Notes under the pieces: model-generated | What the model was told of the DNA's origin: nothing | Database searches by the model: none | What the model saw: the letters and a program-made list of their open reading frames with translations, nothing else | Source of the DNA: Actinomadura rubteroloni | GTDB taxonomy: Bacteria; Actinomycetota; Actinomycetes; Streptosporangiales; Streptosporangiaceae | Length of the DNA stretch: 64,000 nucleotides | NCBI RefSeq assembly: GCF_002911665.1 | Contig: NZ_MTBP01000001.1 | Span: 1,736,001-1,800,000 of the forward strand | Direction of reading: 5' to 3' | Part shown: in pieces, positions 11,021-19,443 of the stretch | How positions within the stretch are numbered: the first letter of the stretch is position 1 | Layout of the letters: each line of letters starts with the position of its first letter | Position numbers and translations under genes: made by a program

Positions 11021-12403
11021 GTGACCGAGCACAGGACGCGGCGGCCGATGCCCTGCCTGCTGGTGGTCCTGCCCGGCATCGGCGGCAGCGCGCTGCGCAC
11101 GGCGGACGGCACGGTCGTCTGGGGCCTCGCCGCCGCCCGCAACCCGGTCCGGGTGCCGGGGCTGCTCGTCCCGAAGGGCGCCGACCTCGCCGACCCCGGC
11201 TACCGCGACGGCATCGAGCCCTACGACCTGCTCGCCGCCCCCATCCCGGCGCTGACGCGCCTCGCGGGCGCCTACACGCGGCTCCGCGCAAGGCTGGACG
11301 CGAGCTACGAGCTGGACCCGACGTCCAACTACCTGGAGTTCCCCTACGACTGGCGCCGCCCGGCCGCCTACAACGCCGAGCTGCTCGGCGACGCCATCGA
11401 GGCCCGCAGGCACGGCGACACGAAGGTCGTCATCGTCGCGCACAGCATGGGCGGCCTCATCGCGCGGCACTACCTTCAGAACGACGACCGCGCCGTCCAC
11501 TGCGCCCGCGTCATCACGCTCGGCACGCCGCACCGGGGCGCGGTGAAGGCGCTCGGCTACCTGGTGAACGGCGTCGAGATCAAGCACCTGCCGTTCGCGG
11601 TGCTGGCCGAGACGCTGCGCCGCGTCCCGTCGCTCTACGAGCTGCTGCCGCTGTACCCCGTCGTGGCGGACCGGCGCGCGGGCGTCCGCCCCCGGCTGCG
11701 CCGCGCCGGGAACCTCGCGGCCGCGCTCGGCCTGGACGCCGATCTCGTGGAGCACGGCGCGGCGTTCCTGCGCGACCTGAACGTCGAGCACGAGTTCGCG
11801 CGGCGGCTGGACGCGGTGGCCGGGTTCGGCGCGCGGACGACGCCGCAGCAGGCGACGCTGCACAGCCTGCACGCCCGGCGCGTGCTGCGCGTGTCCGGCG
11901 GGACGGACCTGCTCGCCGCCCACGAGGACGGCGGCGACGGGACCGTGCCGGTGGTCTCGGCGCGTCCCGGCGGGGCGGCCGGCGTGTCCGTCGGGTACTC
12001 CGACCAGACGCACCAGGGCGTCGTGAGCGCGCCGTCGGCGCTCCGCACGCTCGTCCTGATGATCGACGCCGTGCTGAACGACCTGGAGCACGACCCGTTC
12101 CTCGGCGCGGCGGACCGTCCGGGCGGGGATCCGGGCGCCCCCGAACTGGCGCTGCTGGTGGACGTGGACGACTACTACCCGTCCGGCGAGCCCGTCGTGA
12201 TCGGCGGCACCGCACGCGCCTGGGGCGGCGGACGCAAGCTCTGGGCGCGCCTCGGGACGAACGCGGCCCGTCCGGTCGCGCTCGCCGAGGACGGCACGTT
12301 CACCGCCGACCTCGGCGCACCCGCGCCCGGCGTCCACCCGCTGGCCCTCGCCGACGACGCGGACGGTCCCGCGCTGCTGCGGGACGTGGTCGAGGTCGTA
12401 TGA
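11021..12403 (+). CDS. LCAT-like alpha/beta-hydrolase (lipase/acyltransferase)
   Basis: A 460-aa alpha/beta-hydrolase of the lecithin:cholesterol acyltransferase/lipase type. LLVVLPGIGGSAL gives the oxyanion region, the family-typical NYLEFPYDWRR precedes the nucleophile elbow VIVAHSMGGLIARHY (Ser142), and GGDGTVP and HQGVVS supply the likely Asp and His. The last 80 residues (LALLVDVDDYYPSGEPVVIGG onward) look like a separate beta-rich Ig-like domain. No signal peptide is seen. I chose GTG 11021, preceded by GACGGGGG; the frame is open upstream to 10823. Its stop overlaps the next start (ATGA), so it is coupled to the VMAP gene. A lipid-attacking effector role is inference. Confidence 0.8.
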   Translation: MTEHRTRRPMPCLLVVLPGIGGSALRTADGTVVWGLAAARNPVRVPGLLVPKGADLADPGYRDGIEPYDLLAAPIPALTRLAGAYTRLRARLDASYELDPTSNYLEFPYDWRRPAAYNAELLGDAIEARRHGDTKVVIVAHSMGGLIARHYLQNDDRAVHCARVITLGTPHRGAVKALGYLVNGVEIKHLPFAVLAETLRRVPSLYELLPLYPVVADRRAGVRPRLRRAGNLAAALGLDADLVEHGAAFLRDLNVEHEFARRLDAVAGFGARTTPQQATLHSLHARRVLRVSGGTDLLAAHEDGGDGTVPVVSARPGGAAGVSVGYSDQTHQGVVSAPSALRTLVLMIDAVLNDLEHDPFLGAADRPGGDPGAPELALLVDVDDYYPSGEPVVIGGTARAWGGGRKLWARLGTNAARPVALAEDGTFTADLGAPAPGVHPLALADDADGPALLRDVVEVV

Positions 12404-14340
12404 ACGCGTGGTCGTGGTGGTCGGGGGAGCCGCAGCGCTTGGCGCCGCTCGTCCTGACGAAGTGGTTCGCCGGGAAGGCGCTGATCGCGGTCCCGGAGCG
12501 GCCCGCGGCGGCGGCGGAGGCGCTGTGGCGCGTCCAGAACCTCTACGAGAACCTGCGCGCGGAAGGGATCCTGCCCGCCGAGGAGCCGCCGTCGTTCGAC
12601 GACCACTGGCAGTTCGTCCGCGACCCGGTCGCGCTCGTCCACGGCGAGCGGCGCGGCAACTGCCTGGACCTGTCGCTGATGTTCGCGGGGATGTGCGGCG
12701 CGGCGCGGCTGCGGCCGGTCATCGTGCTGCTGCGGCGTCCGCAGGGCGCGCACGCGCTCGTCGTCGTCCCGGACGAGACGGACAATGCCGCGCTCAACGC
12801 CGCCACGCGACCGCTCGGCATCGGCACCGGGATCGCGCGCGACGACGACTACGACAAGCTCGCGCTGCTGGACGCCCTGGACCGCAAACAGGCGCACGCG
12901 GTGGACGTCCTCGCCGTCACCGACCCCGAGGGCGGCGCGTCGTTCGCGACCGCGCTCACCCGGGGCCGCGCCGAGATCGCCGCCACGAGCGACGAGCGCG
13001 TCACGCTGGTCGACCCGCTGTACTACCAGCTCAACGGCATCTTCGGGCAGGAGGAGCTGGCGGAGGACCCCGGCGGCGGCGCCGAGTTCGACCAGTCCGT
13101 GGCGAACGTCTACGCGCACCGCCTGGTCGTCGCGCCCGAGCGGTGGAACGCCTGGAACCTCAAGCGCGCCCTGATGCGCCCGGAGGCGGGCGGCGAGGCC
13201 ACCCGCGAGGCCCTGCTCACCGCGCTGGACGCCAAGGCGCCGCTGCGCGCGGCCGGGGGCGGGCTCCTGGACGCCGAGCGCCTGCGGACCGTCTACCTCC
13301 GCACCGTCGGGCGGCACCCCGAGTACACGTCGGCGGACGTCCTGCTGGTCGAGGCGGCGTCGGCGGACGCGGACCGGGAGGTCCCGCGCGGCCTCGTCCA
13401 CTTCGTCCTGGGCGTGGCCGCCGAGAACGGCACGGGCGTCCAGGACCCGGCGATCGGCGCCTGGGTGGACCGGACCGGCTACCTCCGCGCGGACGCCGAG
13501 ACGTTCGCGCGCGACTACGCCGCCGAGCTGGCCGACACCCCGCACTGGGCGCTCATCGACTTCGGCGAGGAGAGCAACCGCCCCGACGGCGAGCTGGACT
13601 GGACGTCCCGGACCCTCAGCGTCACCGTCGAACCGTCCGTCGGCGACGTCCCCGGCCGCCGGTACGCCTCCGAGGACGACCTGGAGGAGGCGTTCGCCGA
13701 CCTGGTCGCCGACCTGCGCCGCAAGGTGGCCAAGCACCGCCTGGTGGTCGACCTGGTGCTGCCCCGGAAGTTGCTGGACCGGCGCATCGAGCACTGGAAG
13801 GTGATCCCGTACTGGCCGGAGAAGAAGCCGGTCAGCGCGCTGCACGAGCCCCGGCTGCGCTGGTGGTACCACCTGCGGACCGAGGAGGGCCGCGAGGTCC
13901 AGCGGGCGCGGGAGCGGCTGGTGGGGGACCAGGCGCCGCTGCTGGCCGTCCCCGCCGAGCACGCCGCCGACGACGGCGCGCTCCAGACCTGGCTGTACCG
14001 GGAGGAGGCCAGCCGCGCGCCGTGCCTGGTCGGCGGCTGGGCCGGGGACGCGTGCGATCCGCTCACCCGGATCCTCGGCAACGGCCACGGCTACGTCCTC
14101 TGGTACGCCGACGAAGAGGGCGCATCCGCGGCCCGCGTGACCGAGATGTCCGAACGCTGGAAGAAGCACTCGGCGCTGGGCCGGGACGACGGGCTGCCCG
14201 AGCGTCTCGTCGCGTTCCTCGCCCCCGCCGAGAAACCTTCGGTCATCTGGAACAACCTGAACGGCCGGGGAGGCGTCAGAATGGAGGACGGGGAGATCGT
14301 GCGAGGACGGCTGCAAGGCCCGGAGAAGAGGCGCGCATGA
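12400..14340 (+). CDS. VMAP-type protein with N-terminal transglutaminase-like domain
   Basis: A 646-aa protein. The N-terminal 200 residues contain GERRGNCLDLSLMFAGMCGA (Cys88) and GAHALVVVPDE (His118, acidic residue near 125), the Cys-His-Asp pattern of transglutaminase-like peptidase folds. Residues about 430-640 resemble the VMAP-C domain: KVAKHRLVVDLVLPRKLLD, RIEHWKV, then a closing segment with VLWYADEEG and RLVAFLAPAEKPSVIW. Position supports this, since it overlaps the MoxR ATPase gene by ATGA, which in turn overlaps the vWA-like gene. In VMAP ternary systems the VMAP protein carries the effector domain regulated by MoxR and vWA. The domain call rests on motif reading by eye. Confidence 0.68.
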   Translation: MNAWSWWSGEPQRLAPLVLTKWFAGKALIAVPERPAAAAEALWRVQNLYENLRAEGILPAEEPPSFDDHWQFVRDPVALVHGERRGNCLDLSLMFAGMCGAARLRPVIVLLRRPQGAHALVVVPDETDNAALNAATRPLGIGTGIARDDDYDKLALLDALDRKQAHAVDVLAVTDPEGGASFATALTRGRAEIAATSDERVTLVDPLYYQLNGIFGQEELAEDPGGGAEFDQSVANVYAHRLVVAPERWNAWNLKRALMRPEAGGEATREALLTALDAKAPLRAAGGGLLDAERLRTVYLRTVGRHPEYTSADVLLVEAASADADREVPRGLVHFVLGVAAENGTGVQDPAIGAWVDRTGYLRADAETFARDYAAELADTPHWALIDFGEESNRPDGELDWTSRTLSVTVEPSVGDVPGRRYASEDDLEEAFADLVADLRRKVAKHRLVVDLVLPRKLLDRRIEHWKVIPYWPEKKPVSALHEPRLRWWYHLRTEEGREVQRARERLVGDQAPLLAVPAEHAADDGALQTWLYREEASRAPCLVGGWAGDACDPLTRILGNGHGYVLWYADEEGASAARVTEMSERWKKHSALGRDDGLPERLVAFLAPAEKPSVIWNNLNGRGGVRMEDGEIVRGRLQGPEKRRA

Positions 14341-15275
14341 GCGGCGACGTGCCGTGGCGGATCTTCACCAACTCCGGCCTGCCGCCCGCCGACGGCCGCC
14401 CGGTGACGCTGCCGGAGGTGCCGCGCTGGCGGACGCCGAAGCCGGTGGACGGCGAGCCGTGGGAGTTCGTCCTGCCCGAGGGCCTGGACCACGTGGTGAA
14501 CGCGGCGCTGCACCTGCGGCGTCCGCTGCTGCTCACCGGCCCGGCCGGGTCGGGCAAGTCGACGCTGGCGTGGCGGCTGGCGGAGGAACTGGGGCTCGGG
14601 CCGCTGCTGAAGTGGCACATCACGTCCAAGAGCGTCCGCGACGACGGGCTGTTCCAGTACGACGCGCTCGGGCGGCTGCACGAGTCGCAGCGGCAGGGCG
14701 GCGGCGATCCGAAGATCGGCGACTACGTCACGCTCGGCCCGCTCGGCACCGCGCTCGCCGCGTCGGACCGGCCGCGCGTCGTCCTCATCGACGAGATCGA
14801 CAAGAGCGACCTGGACCTGCCCGGTGACCTGCTCGACGTGCTGGAGAACGGCGAGTTCACGATCCCGCCGCTGGCCCGCGTCCGCAGCGCCGAGCCGTTC
14901 CGGGTCGTCGGCGACGACCAGGGCGAGTACGAGATCCCGGCGAGCGGGGTCGTGAAACGCAAGCACTTCCCGGTCATCGTCTTCACGAGCAACCAGGAAC
15001 GGACGTTCGCGCCGCCCTTCCTGCGCCGCTGCGTGCGGTTCACGATCGGCAACCCCGACCGGGACGCGCTGGTCGACATCGTCAAGGCCCACCTCGGCGC
15101 GGACGCGACCGGCGACGAGGCGATCGACTCGTTCGTGGAGCGGCTGGAGCGCGGCGAGACCATCGCCGTCAACCAGCTCCTGGACCTGCTGCACCTGGTC
15201 ACCGGCCAGCCGCTCGGCCCGGCGGCGGAGAAGGTGCTGCGCAAGTACCTCACCAGCGACTTGACCGGGCCGTGA
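14337..15275 (+). CDS. MoxR-type AAA+ ATPase
   Basis: A 312-aa AAA+ ATPase of the MoxR clade. It has Walker A GPAGSGKST at 68-76, Walker B VVLIDEIDK starting at about 148, a sensor-1-like VIVFTSNQ and the arginine-rich FLRRCVRFTI. MoxR proteins act as chaperone-like remodelers, usually with vWA partners. It overlaps the VMAP gene upstream (ATGA) and the SAV_2336 gene downstream (GTGA), so the three are translationally coupled and probably form one complex. The protein is slightly shorter than free-standing MoxR but all nucleotide-binding motifs are intact. Confidence 0.9.
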   Translation: MSGDVPWRIFTNSGLPPADGRPVTLPEVPRWRTPKPVDGEPWEFVLPEGLDHVVNAALHLRRPLLLTGPAGSGKSTLAWRLAEELGLGPLLKWHITSKSVRDDGLFQYDALGRLHESQRQGGGDPKIGDYVTLGPLGTALAASDRPRVVLIDEIDKSDLDLPGDLLDVLENGEFTIPPLARVRSAEPFRVVGDDQGEYEIPASGVVKRKHFPVIVFTSNQERTFAPPFLRRCVRFTIGNPDRDALVDIVKAHLGADATGDEAIDSFVERLERGETIAVNQLLDLLHLVTGQPLGPAAEKVLRKYLTSDLTGP

Positions 15276-18200
15276 ACGACCGGCTGGTCCGGGCGCTCGC
15301 CGACGTCAAGCTGGCGGACGGCGAGCGGCTCAGCGTCCGGGAGATCTGCGACGTGCTGTGGCTGTGCCGCAACCCGCCGCCCCCCGACGACCCCGGACCG
15401 GCGCCCGACGAGCCCGAACAGCGCGACGTCCCGCCGCCCGACGAGCCCGACGCGCCGCTGACCGGCCCGAGCGGCACGACCGACGGCACCGGCGCGAACC
15501 TCTTCCGTCCGGCCGACCGGGCCGAGGGGGCCGTGCCGGACGCCCCGGCCGCCGGCCGCGTCGCCCTGCGCACCGCCCCCGAGCTGCCGCGCGGGCTGGA
15601 CATCGCGCGGTCGCTGCGCCGGTTCAAGCGCGTCACGCGTCCCGGCCCGCCGGAGATCGACATCGACGCGAGCGTGGAGGCGATCGCCGAGGCGCGGGTG
15701 TTCACCGTCCGGACGCACCGGCCCGAGGTCCGCGTCCTGGACCTGTCGCTCGTCGTGGACGCCGGGTCGTCGATGCGCGTGTGGGGCCGGACGTTCGACG
15801 CGCTGGAGGCCGTCCTCGCGCAGGTCGGCGCGTTCCGGACCGTCACCCGGTGGGAGCTGCGGCTGCGCGGCGGGGACGTCCGGATCGCCGACGCGGGCGG
15901 CGCCGAGCACCCGCCCGGACGGCTCGCCGACCCGTCCGGCTCGCGGCTCGTGCTCGTCGCCACGGACGCGGTCGGGGACGGCTGGTACGACCGCGAAGGC
16001 TGGGAGGCCATCGGGAACTGGGCGGCGCAGATGCCGACCGCGCTGCTCCAGATGCTGCCGCGCCGCTACTGGCCCGACACCGCGCACGGCGCGCCCGGCT
16101 ACGGCGTGCAGGCCAAGCATCCGGGGGCGCCGAACTCGGCGTGCGTCGTCCGGCATCCGCCGTGGGTGCCCGACCGGGACGATCCGCTGCTGCCCGTCGT
16201 GTCGCTGGAGGCGGGCGCGCTGCGGCGGTGGACGGACGCCGTCGTCGCGGGCACCGGCTGGGCGGACGCCGTGCCGCTGCCGAGCCTGCCGGAGACCGCG
16301 CGGCCCGCCGTCGCGAACCGGGCGCTGACGCCGGACGAGCGGGTGCGGGCCTTCCGGCACCGGGCGTCGCCGGGGGCGCGGCGGCTGGCGGAGGTGCTGT
16401 CGGGCGCGTCCCGGCTGGACCTGCCGCTCATCGCGGCGCTGCAACGCGACCTGGTGCGCGGCACCGGGCTGGAGGAGCGGGCGGAACTGTTCGTCGGCGG
16501 GCTGCTGGAGGAGATCGAACGGGACGTCTACGGCTTCCGGCCCGGCGTCGCCGAACTGCTGCAACGCGGCGCGACGGCGTTCGAGCGGTACGACGCGCTG
16601 AACGCCGTGTACGCGCACGGCGTCCGGCAGGGCTACTGGCCGGGGACGAGCTTCGACCACATGCTCGCGCTGCTGCGCGACGACGCGGGCCTGGACCGGC
16701 TGGACCCCCGGGCGCGGCCGTTCGCGGTGTTCGCGCGCGACTTCGCCGTCCGGCTCGGCCTCATGGCCGCCGAGCGGCGGGACGCGATCGCCGCCACCGG
16801 CCCCGGGCCCGGCCTCGGCACCGGCCCCGGTCCCGCCGTCGAGGCCCCGGCGCCGACCCGTCCGGAGCGGGTTCCGTCGCCCACGCCTGCCGAGCCCGGC
16901 GCCGAGCCGCGCCTGACGCGCGAGGAGTTCCGCGGCACGCTGGACGAGCTGATCGCCGGCCTCGGCGACACCCCGCTCACCCTGTTCGAGCTGGGCGGCA
17001 CGGGGCTCGCCGCGCACGGCGTCCGGCGCGACGCGGCGGGCACCCCGCGCCACGCGATCGAGTCGTCGCGCTGGGACGGGTCCGTCCGGACGGTCTGGCC
17101 TCCCGGCTGGTCGCCCGGCGACGGCGCGTTCGTCCTCGGCACGACCGGCGCGCCGCCCGACCTGCTCACCGCCCTCACCGACACGGCCCTCGGCCGCGCG
17201 GACCCGCCCCGCGACCTCGGCGCCGTCGGCCTGCGGGCGGTGATCGCGCCCCGCGTGAGCGTCGCGTCGACCGTCCGGGAGGCCATCGCCGCGTCCGCGA
17301 TCACCCAGCGGTACGCGCTGGTCGTGCTGCGGCGGCATCCCGAGACCGGCGAGCTGGAACTCGACCAGCTCCCGCTGTTCGAGCCCGGCGCGCGGCGCGG
17401 CGACATCACGGGCCGGACGGTCCGCTGCGAGCCGGGCGGGCCGCGCGGGGTGGTGTTCGCGGTCGTGGCCGTCCGGGACCGATCGCCCCGGCTGCTGCAC
17501 AAGGACGCCGCGTTCCTCCCGCCCGGACGGCACACAGTGACCGCGCTGCTGCGCCGGCCCGGCCGCGTCGGGTTCTCGACGCAGGACGGCCCGCTGAACC
17601 CGGCGCCCGACGACCGGAGCTGGCGGGAACTGGTGGCGTCGGTTCCGAGGTCGTTCAACCCGCCGCCCGGCCCGGTGCACCTGGTGTGCGCGGTGGAGGT
17701 CAGCGGCCCGGCGGACACGGTCGCGGCGCGTCTGGAGGCCGTCCGGGACGTGGTCACGGCGCTCGCCGAAGCCCTCCAAGGTCGGGCGCTGGTGTCGGTG
17801 GTGGCGTACGGCCGCCACACGTTCGACCGGTGGCGGCGGGACGAACGTCCAGTGTCGGTGCCCGCCTGGTCCGTCCCGCCTGCGGAGGCCCTGCGCGCCC
17901 TGGCCCGCGTGCGGCGCGATGCGGGGGACGCGGGCGACCGATCCGCCGCGATGGCGGAGGACATGCTGCGAACCGTCGCGCGCCGCGTCACACCAGGCCC
18001 CGGACGGTCGGCGCTGCTCGTCGTGGGCGCGTCCCCACCCCACCCGCCGCGCACGGACGTCCGGTCACAGATCCTCCCGTGCCCCGAACGCATCGATTGG
18101 CGACGCGAACTCGGAGAGCTCAGCGCACGCGGCATGCGCCTGGGCGCGATTGGCGACGCCCCGGCCCAGTTCGCCGCCGAACGAATCCCCCTGGTGGCCA

Positions 18201-18370
18201 ACCCCGGCCCGCCCGAGACCGGCGCGAAGACCTACGCGACCGACGTCTGGCGCACCCTGTCCCCGGACGCGCAGACCTGGCTGGGCGCCGTGGACGCCCG
18301 CCGCGTGGTCGCCGAACTCGGCCTGCTCCCCGCCGACCTGCTCCCGTTCCCACTGGTGGAAACCGCCTGA
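15272..18370 (+). CDS. SAV_2336-like / vWA-like large protein of the MoxR ternary system
   Basis: A 1032-aa protein. Residues 1-30 (LADGERLSVREICDVLWL) match the short SAV_2336 N-terminal domain. A Pro/Asp-rich linker precedes a vWA-like region at about 150-320, where VRVLDLSLVVDAGSSMRVW stands in for the DxSxS MIDAS; the DAGSS spelling suggests weak or absent metal binding. A helical region (330-510) is followed by a Pro-rich linker. The C-terminal half (about 550-1032) is homologous to the protein at 36310-37704, with identical HLVCAVEVSGP, ILPCP and LPFPL motifs. GTG start overlaps the MoxR stop. It is the last gene before a terminator. Role as MoxR partner is inferred from context. Confidence 0.78.
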   Translation: MNDRLVRALADVKLADGERLSVREICDVLWLCRNPPPPDDPGPAPDEPEQRDVPPPDEPDAPLTGPSGTTDGTGANLFRPADRAEGAVPDAPAAGRVALRTAPELPRGLDIARSLRRFKRVTRPGPPEIDIDASVEAIAEARVFTVRTHRPEVRVLDLSLVVDAGSSMRVWGRTFDALEAVLAQVGAFRTVTRWELRLRGGDVRIADAGGAEHPPGRLADPSGSRLVLVATDAVGDGWYDREGWEAIGNWAAQMPTALLQMLPRRYWPDTAHGAPGYGVQAKHPGAPNSACVVRHPPWVPDRDDPLLPVVSLEAGALRRWTDAVVAGTGWADAVPLPSLPETARPAVANRALTPDERVRAFRHRASPGARRLAEVLSGASRLDLPLIAALQRDLVRGTGLEERAELFVGGLLEEIERDVYGFRPGVAELLQRGATAFERYDALNAVYAHGVRQGYWPGTSFDHMLALLRDDAGLDRLDPRARPFAVFARDFAVRLGLMAAERRDAIAATGPGPGLGTGPGPAVEAPAPTRPERVPSPTPAEPGAEPRLTREEFRGTLDELIAGLGDTPLTLFELGGTGLAAHGVRRDAAGTPRHAIESSRWDGSVRTVWPPGWSPGDGAFVLGTTGAPPDLLTALTDTALGRADPPRDLGAVGLRAVIAPRVSVASTVREAIAASAITQRYALVVLRRHPETGELELDQLPLFEPGARRGDITGRTVRCEPGGPRGVVFAVVAVRDRSPRLLHKDAAFLPPGRHTVTALLRRPGRVGFSTQDGPLNPAPDDRSWRELVASVPRSFNPPPGPVHLVCAVEVSGPADTVAARLEAVRDVVTALAEALQGRALVSVVAYGRHTFDRWRRDERPVSVPAWSVPPAEALRALARVRRDAGDAGDRSAAMAEDMLRTVARRVTPGPGRSALLVVGASPPHPPRTDVRSQILPCPERIDWRRELGELSARGMRLGAIGDAPAQFAAERIPLVANPGPPETGAKTYATDVWRTLSPDAQTWLGAVDARRVVAELGLLPADLLPFPLVETA

Positions 18371-18390
18371 CCCGGGACTCGGCACAGGGG

Positions 18391-18428
18391 AGAGCCCGGC
18401 ATCCCCCTCGGGATGCCGGGCTCTTTCC
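18391..18428 (+). terminator. Strong intrinsic terminator closing the VMAP operon
   Basis: A perfect 15-bp stem (18391-18405 with 18410-18424) and a 4-nt loop, followed by TTCC. The convergent regulator gene ends just beyond it, so it may work in both directions. Confidence 0.85.
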
Positions 18429-18440
18429 GTTGGGTGTGGG

Positions 18441-18779
18441 TCAGCCGAGTCCGTCGCGGACGGCTTTGATGAGGGCGGTGGCGTCGCCGTCGAAGTAGTC
18501 GCGGATGACGGCGTTCAGGACGGCGCGGGCGCGCGGGTTGGGCCTGGGCACGGGGTCGGGGTCGGCCGCGGCGGCGGGGTCGGGCGCGTTGCCGGCCTGG
18601 AGGAGGTTGTGGATCTCGGCGGCGTGGTAGCGCCGGTGCCCCGACGGCAGCGTGATCGGGTTGAGCGTCCCGGTCCGCGCCCAGCGGGTGACGGTCTTGG
18701 GGTCGACGCGGAAGAAGTTGGCGACCTCGGCCGGGGTGTAGAGGGTCGGCTGCTGGGGCTCTTCGGGCTTTTTGGTCAT
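18441..18779 (-). CDS. BldC-like MerR-family DNA-binding protein
   Basis: A 112-aa protein with a BldC/MerR winged helix-turn-helix: YTPAEVANFFRVDPKTVTRW, then a wing with LPSGHRRYHAAEIHNLL. The core is close to actinomycete BldC, which binds direct repeats cooperatively and controls development. Here a further 45-residue Pro/Asp-rich linker and helical tail (VLNAVIRDYFDGDATALIKAVRDGLG) is added. I chose ATG 18779; the frame stays open upstream to 18917, but that extension is low-complexity. It probably forms one minus-strand unit with the two small genes upstream of it (18826-19286). Confidence 0.85.
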   Translation of the reverse strand: MTKKPEEPQQPTLYTPAEVANFFRVDPKTVTRWARTGTLNPITLPSGHRRYHAAEIHNLLQAGNAPDPAAAADPDPVPRPNPRARAVLNAVIRDYFDGDATALIKAVRDGLG

Positions 18780-18825
18780 GGTGATGGGGTTCCGGTTCTC
18801 GGTCTCGGTTTCTGTTTTCGGGGAC

Positions 18826-19140
18826 TTACGGGGCGGTCGCTTCCGGCGGACCGCCCTCCCCGACCGGTCCGCCGTTACCCGACCGCCCGGCCAGCCGCGC
18901 GGCCTTGCCGTCCTCATGCGCCATCAGCGCTTTGAGGCTTTTCAGATCCAGCGCGACGACGACGTAGAGCAACCCGGCCCGCTCCTGCTCGTGGGTGAGC
19001 GGACGCCGCAGGCTGCACTTCCACGTCCCGTCGAGCGCGATGTAGGGCCGCATCCACCGGCCCTCGGGCTCCCGGTACCCGGGCAGCGGCTCACGGTGGT
19101 CGATCCGCAGGATCTCCGGACGCTTCTCAGGGTTGCTCAT
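18826..19140 (-). CDS. Hypothetical protein
   Basis: A 104-aa protein of unknown family. The core (LRIDHREPLPGYREPEGRWM, CSLRRPLTHEQERAGLLY and VVVALDLKSLKALMAHEDGK) has mixed helix/strand character with no membrane segment or signal peptide. The C-terminal 20 residues are Gly/Pro-rich. It starts at ATG 19140, overlapping the stop of the small membrane protein upstream by 4 nt (ATGA), so the two are translated together. The cotranscribed downstream gene is the BldC-like regulator. Its sequence style resembles small proteins of actinomycete integrative elements, but no marker gene proves that. Confidence 0.62.
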   Translation of the reverse strand: MSNPEKRPEILRIDHREPLPGYREPEGRWMRPYIALDGTWKCSLRRPLTHEQERAGLLYVVVALDLKSLKALMAHEDGKAARLAGRSGNGGPVGEGGPPEATAP

Positions 19141-19286
19141 CGCGTCCTCCGGTGATGGCCACGCCTCCAGCGCCGGACGACCGGCATGGACAGATAGGTC
19201 ACCAGCCCCGTGATCACACCAATGCCCGCCACGGACATCACAATGGCGATCTCGATCGCCGTGACGACACCTTTCGATTGGCCCAT
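19137..19286 (-). CDS. Small single-pass membrane protein
   Basis: A 49-aa protein with one hydrophobic helix (GVVTAIEIAIVMSVAGIGVI, continuing to about residue 30) and a strongly basic C-terminus (VVRRWRRGHHRRTR). I chose the ATG at 19286; an in-frame start at 19337 would add a polar N-terminus. The stop overlaps the next gene's start. Small membrane proteins of this kind are common beside actinomycete mobile-element regulators. Function unknown. Confidence 0.55.
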   Translation of the reverse strand: MGQSKGVVTAIEIAIVMSVAGIGVITGLVTYLSMPVVRRWRRGHHRRTR

Positions 19287-19387
19287 AACGGCCCCTTCCC
19301 GGAAGCTATGCCCGGATTGTTCCGAGTGCCGCCTCACCTGTCGTTGTTTTTTCCCGAACGGTTCCCAGGGTGGACCTCTGCGAGGTA

Positions 19388-19403
19388 CTTTGCCTAGGCG
19401 AAA
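19388..19403. promoter_or_regulatory. Palindrome upstream of the XRE/DUF397 genes
   Basis: GCCTAGGC (19392-19399) is an 8-bp palindrome extended by TT and AA one base further out (TTTGCCTAGGCGAA). It lies about 45 nt before the XRE start, the expected site for autoregulation. Confidence 0.4.
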
Positions 19404-19443
19404 TCCTTGGCTTCACCCCCCAGAAGAACGCGGAGCGTGTGGG

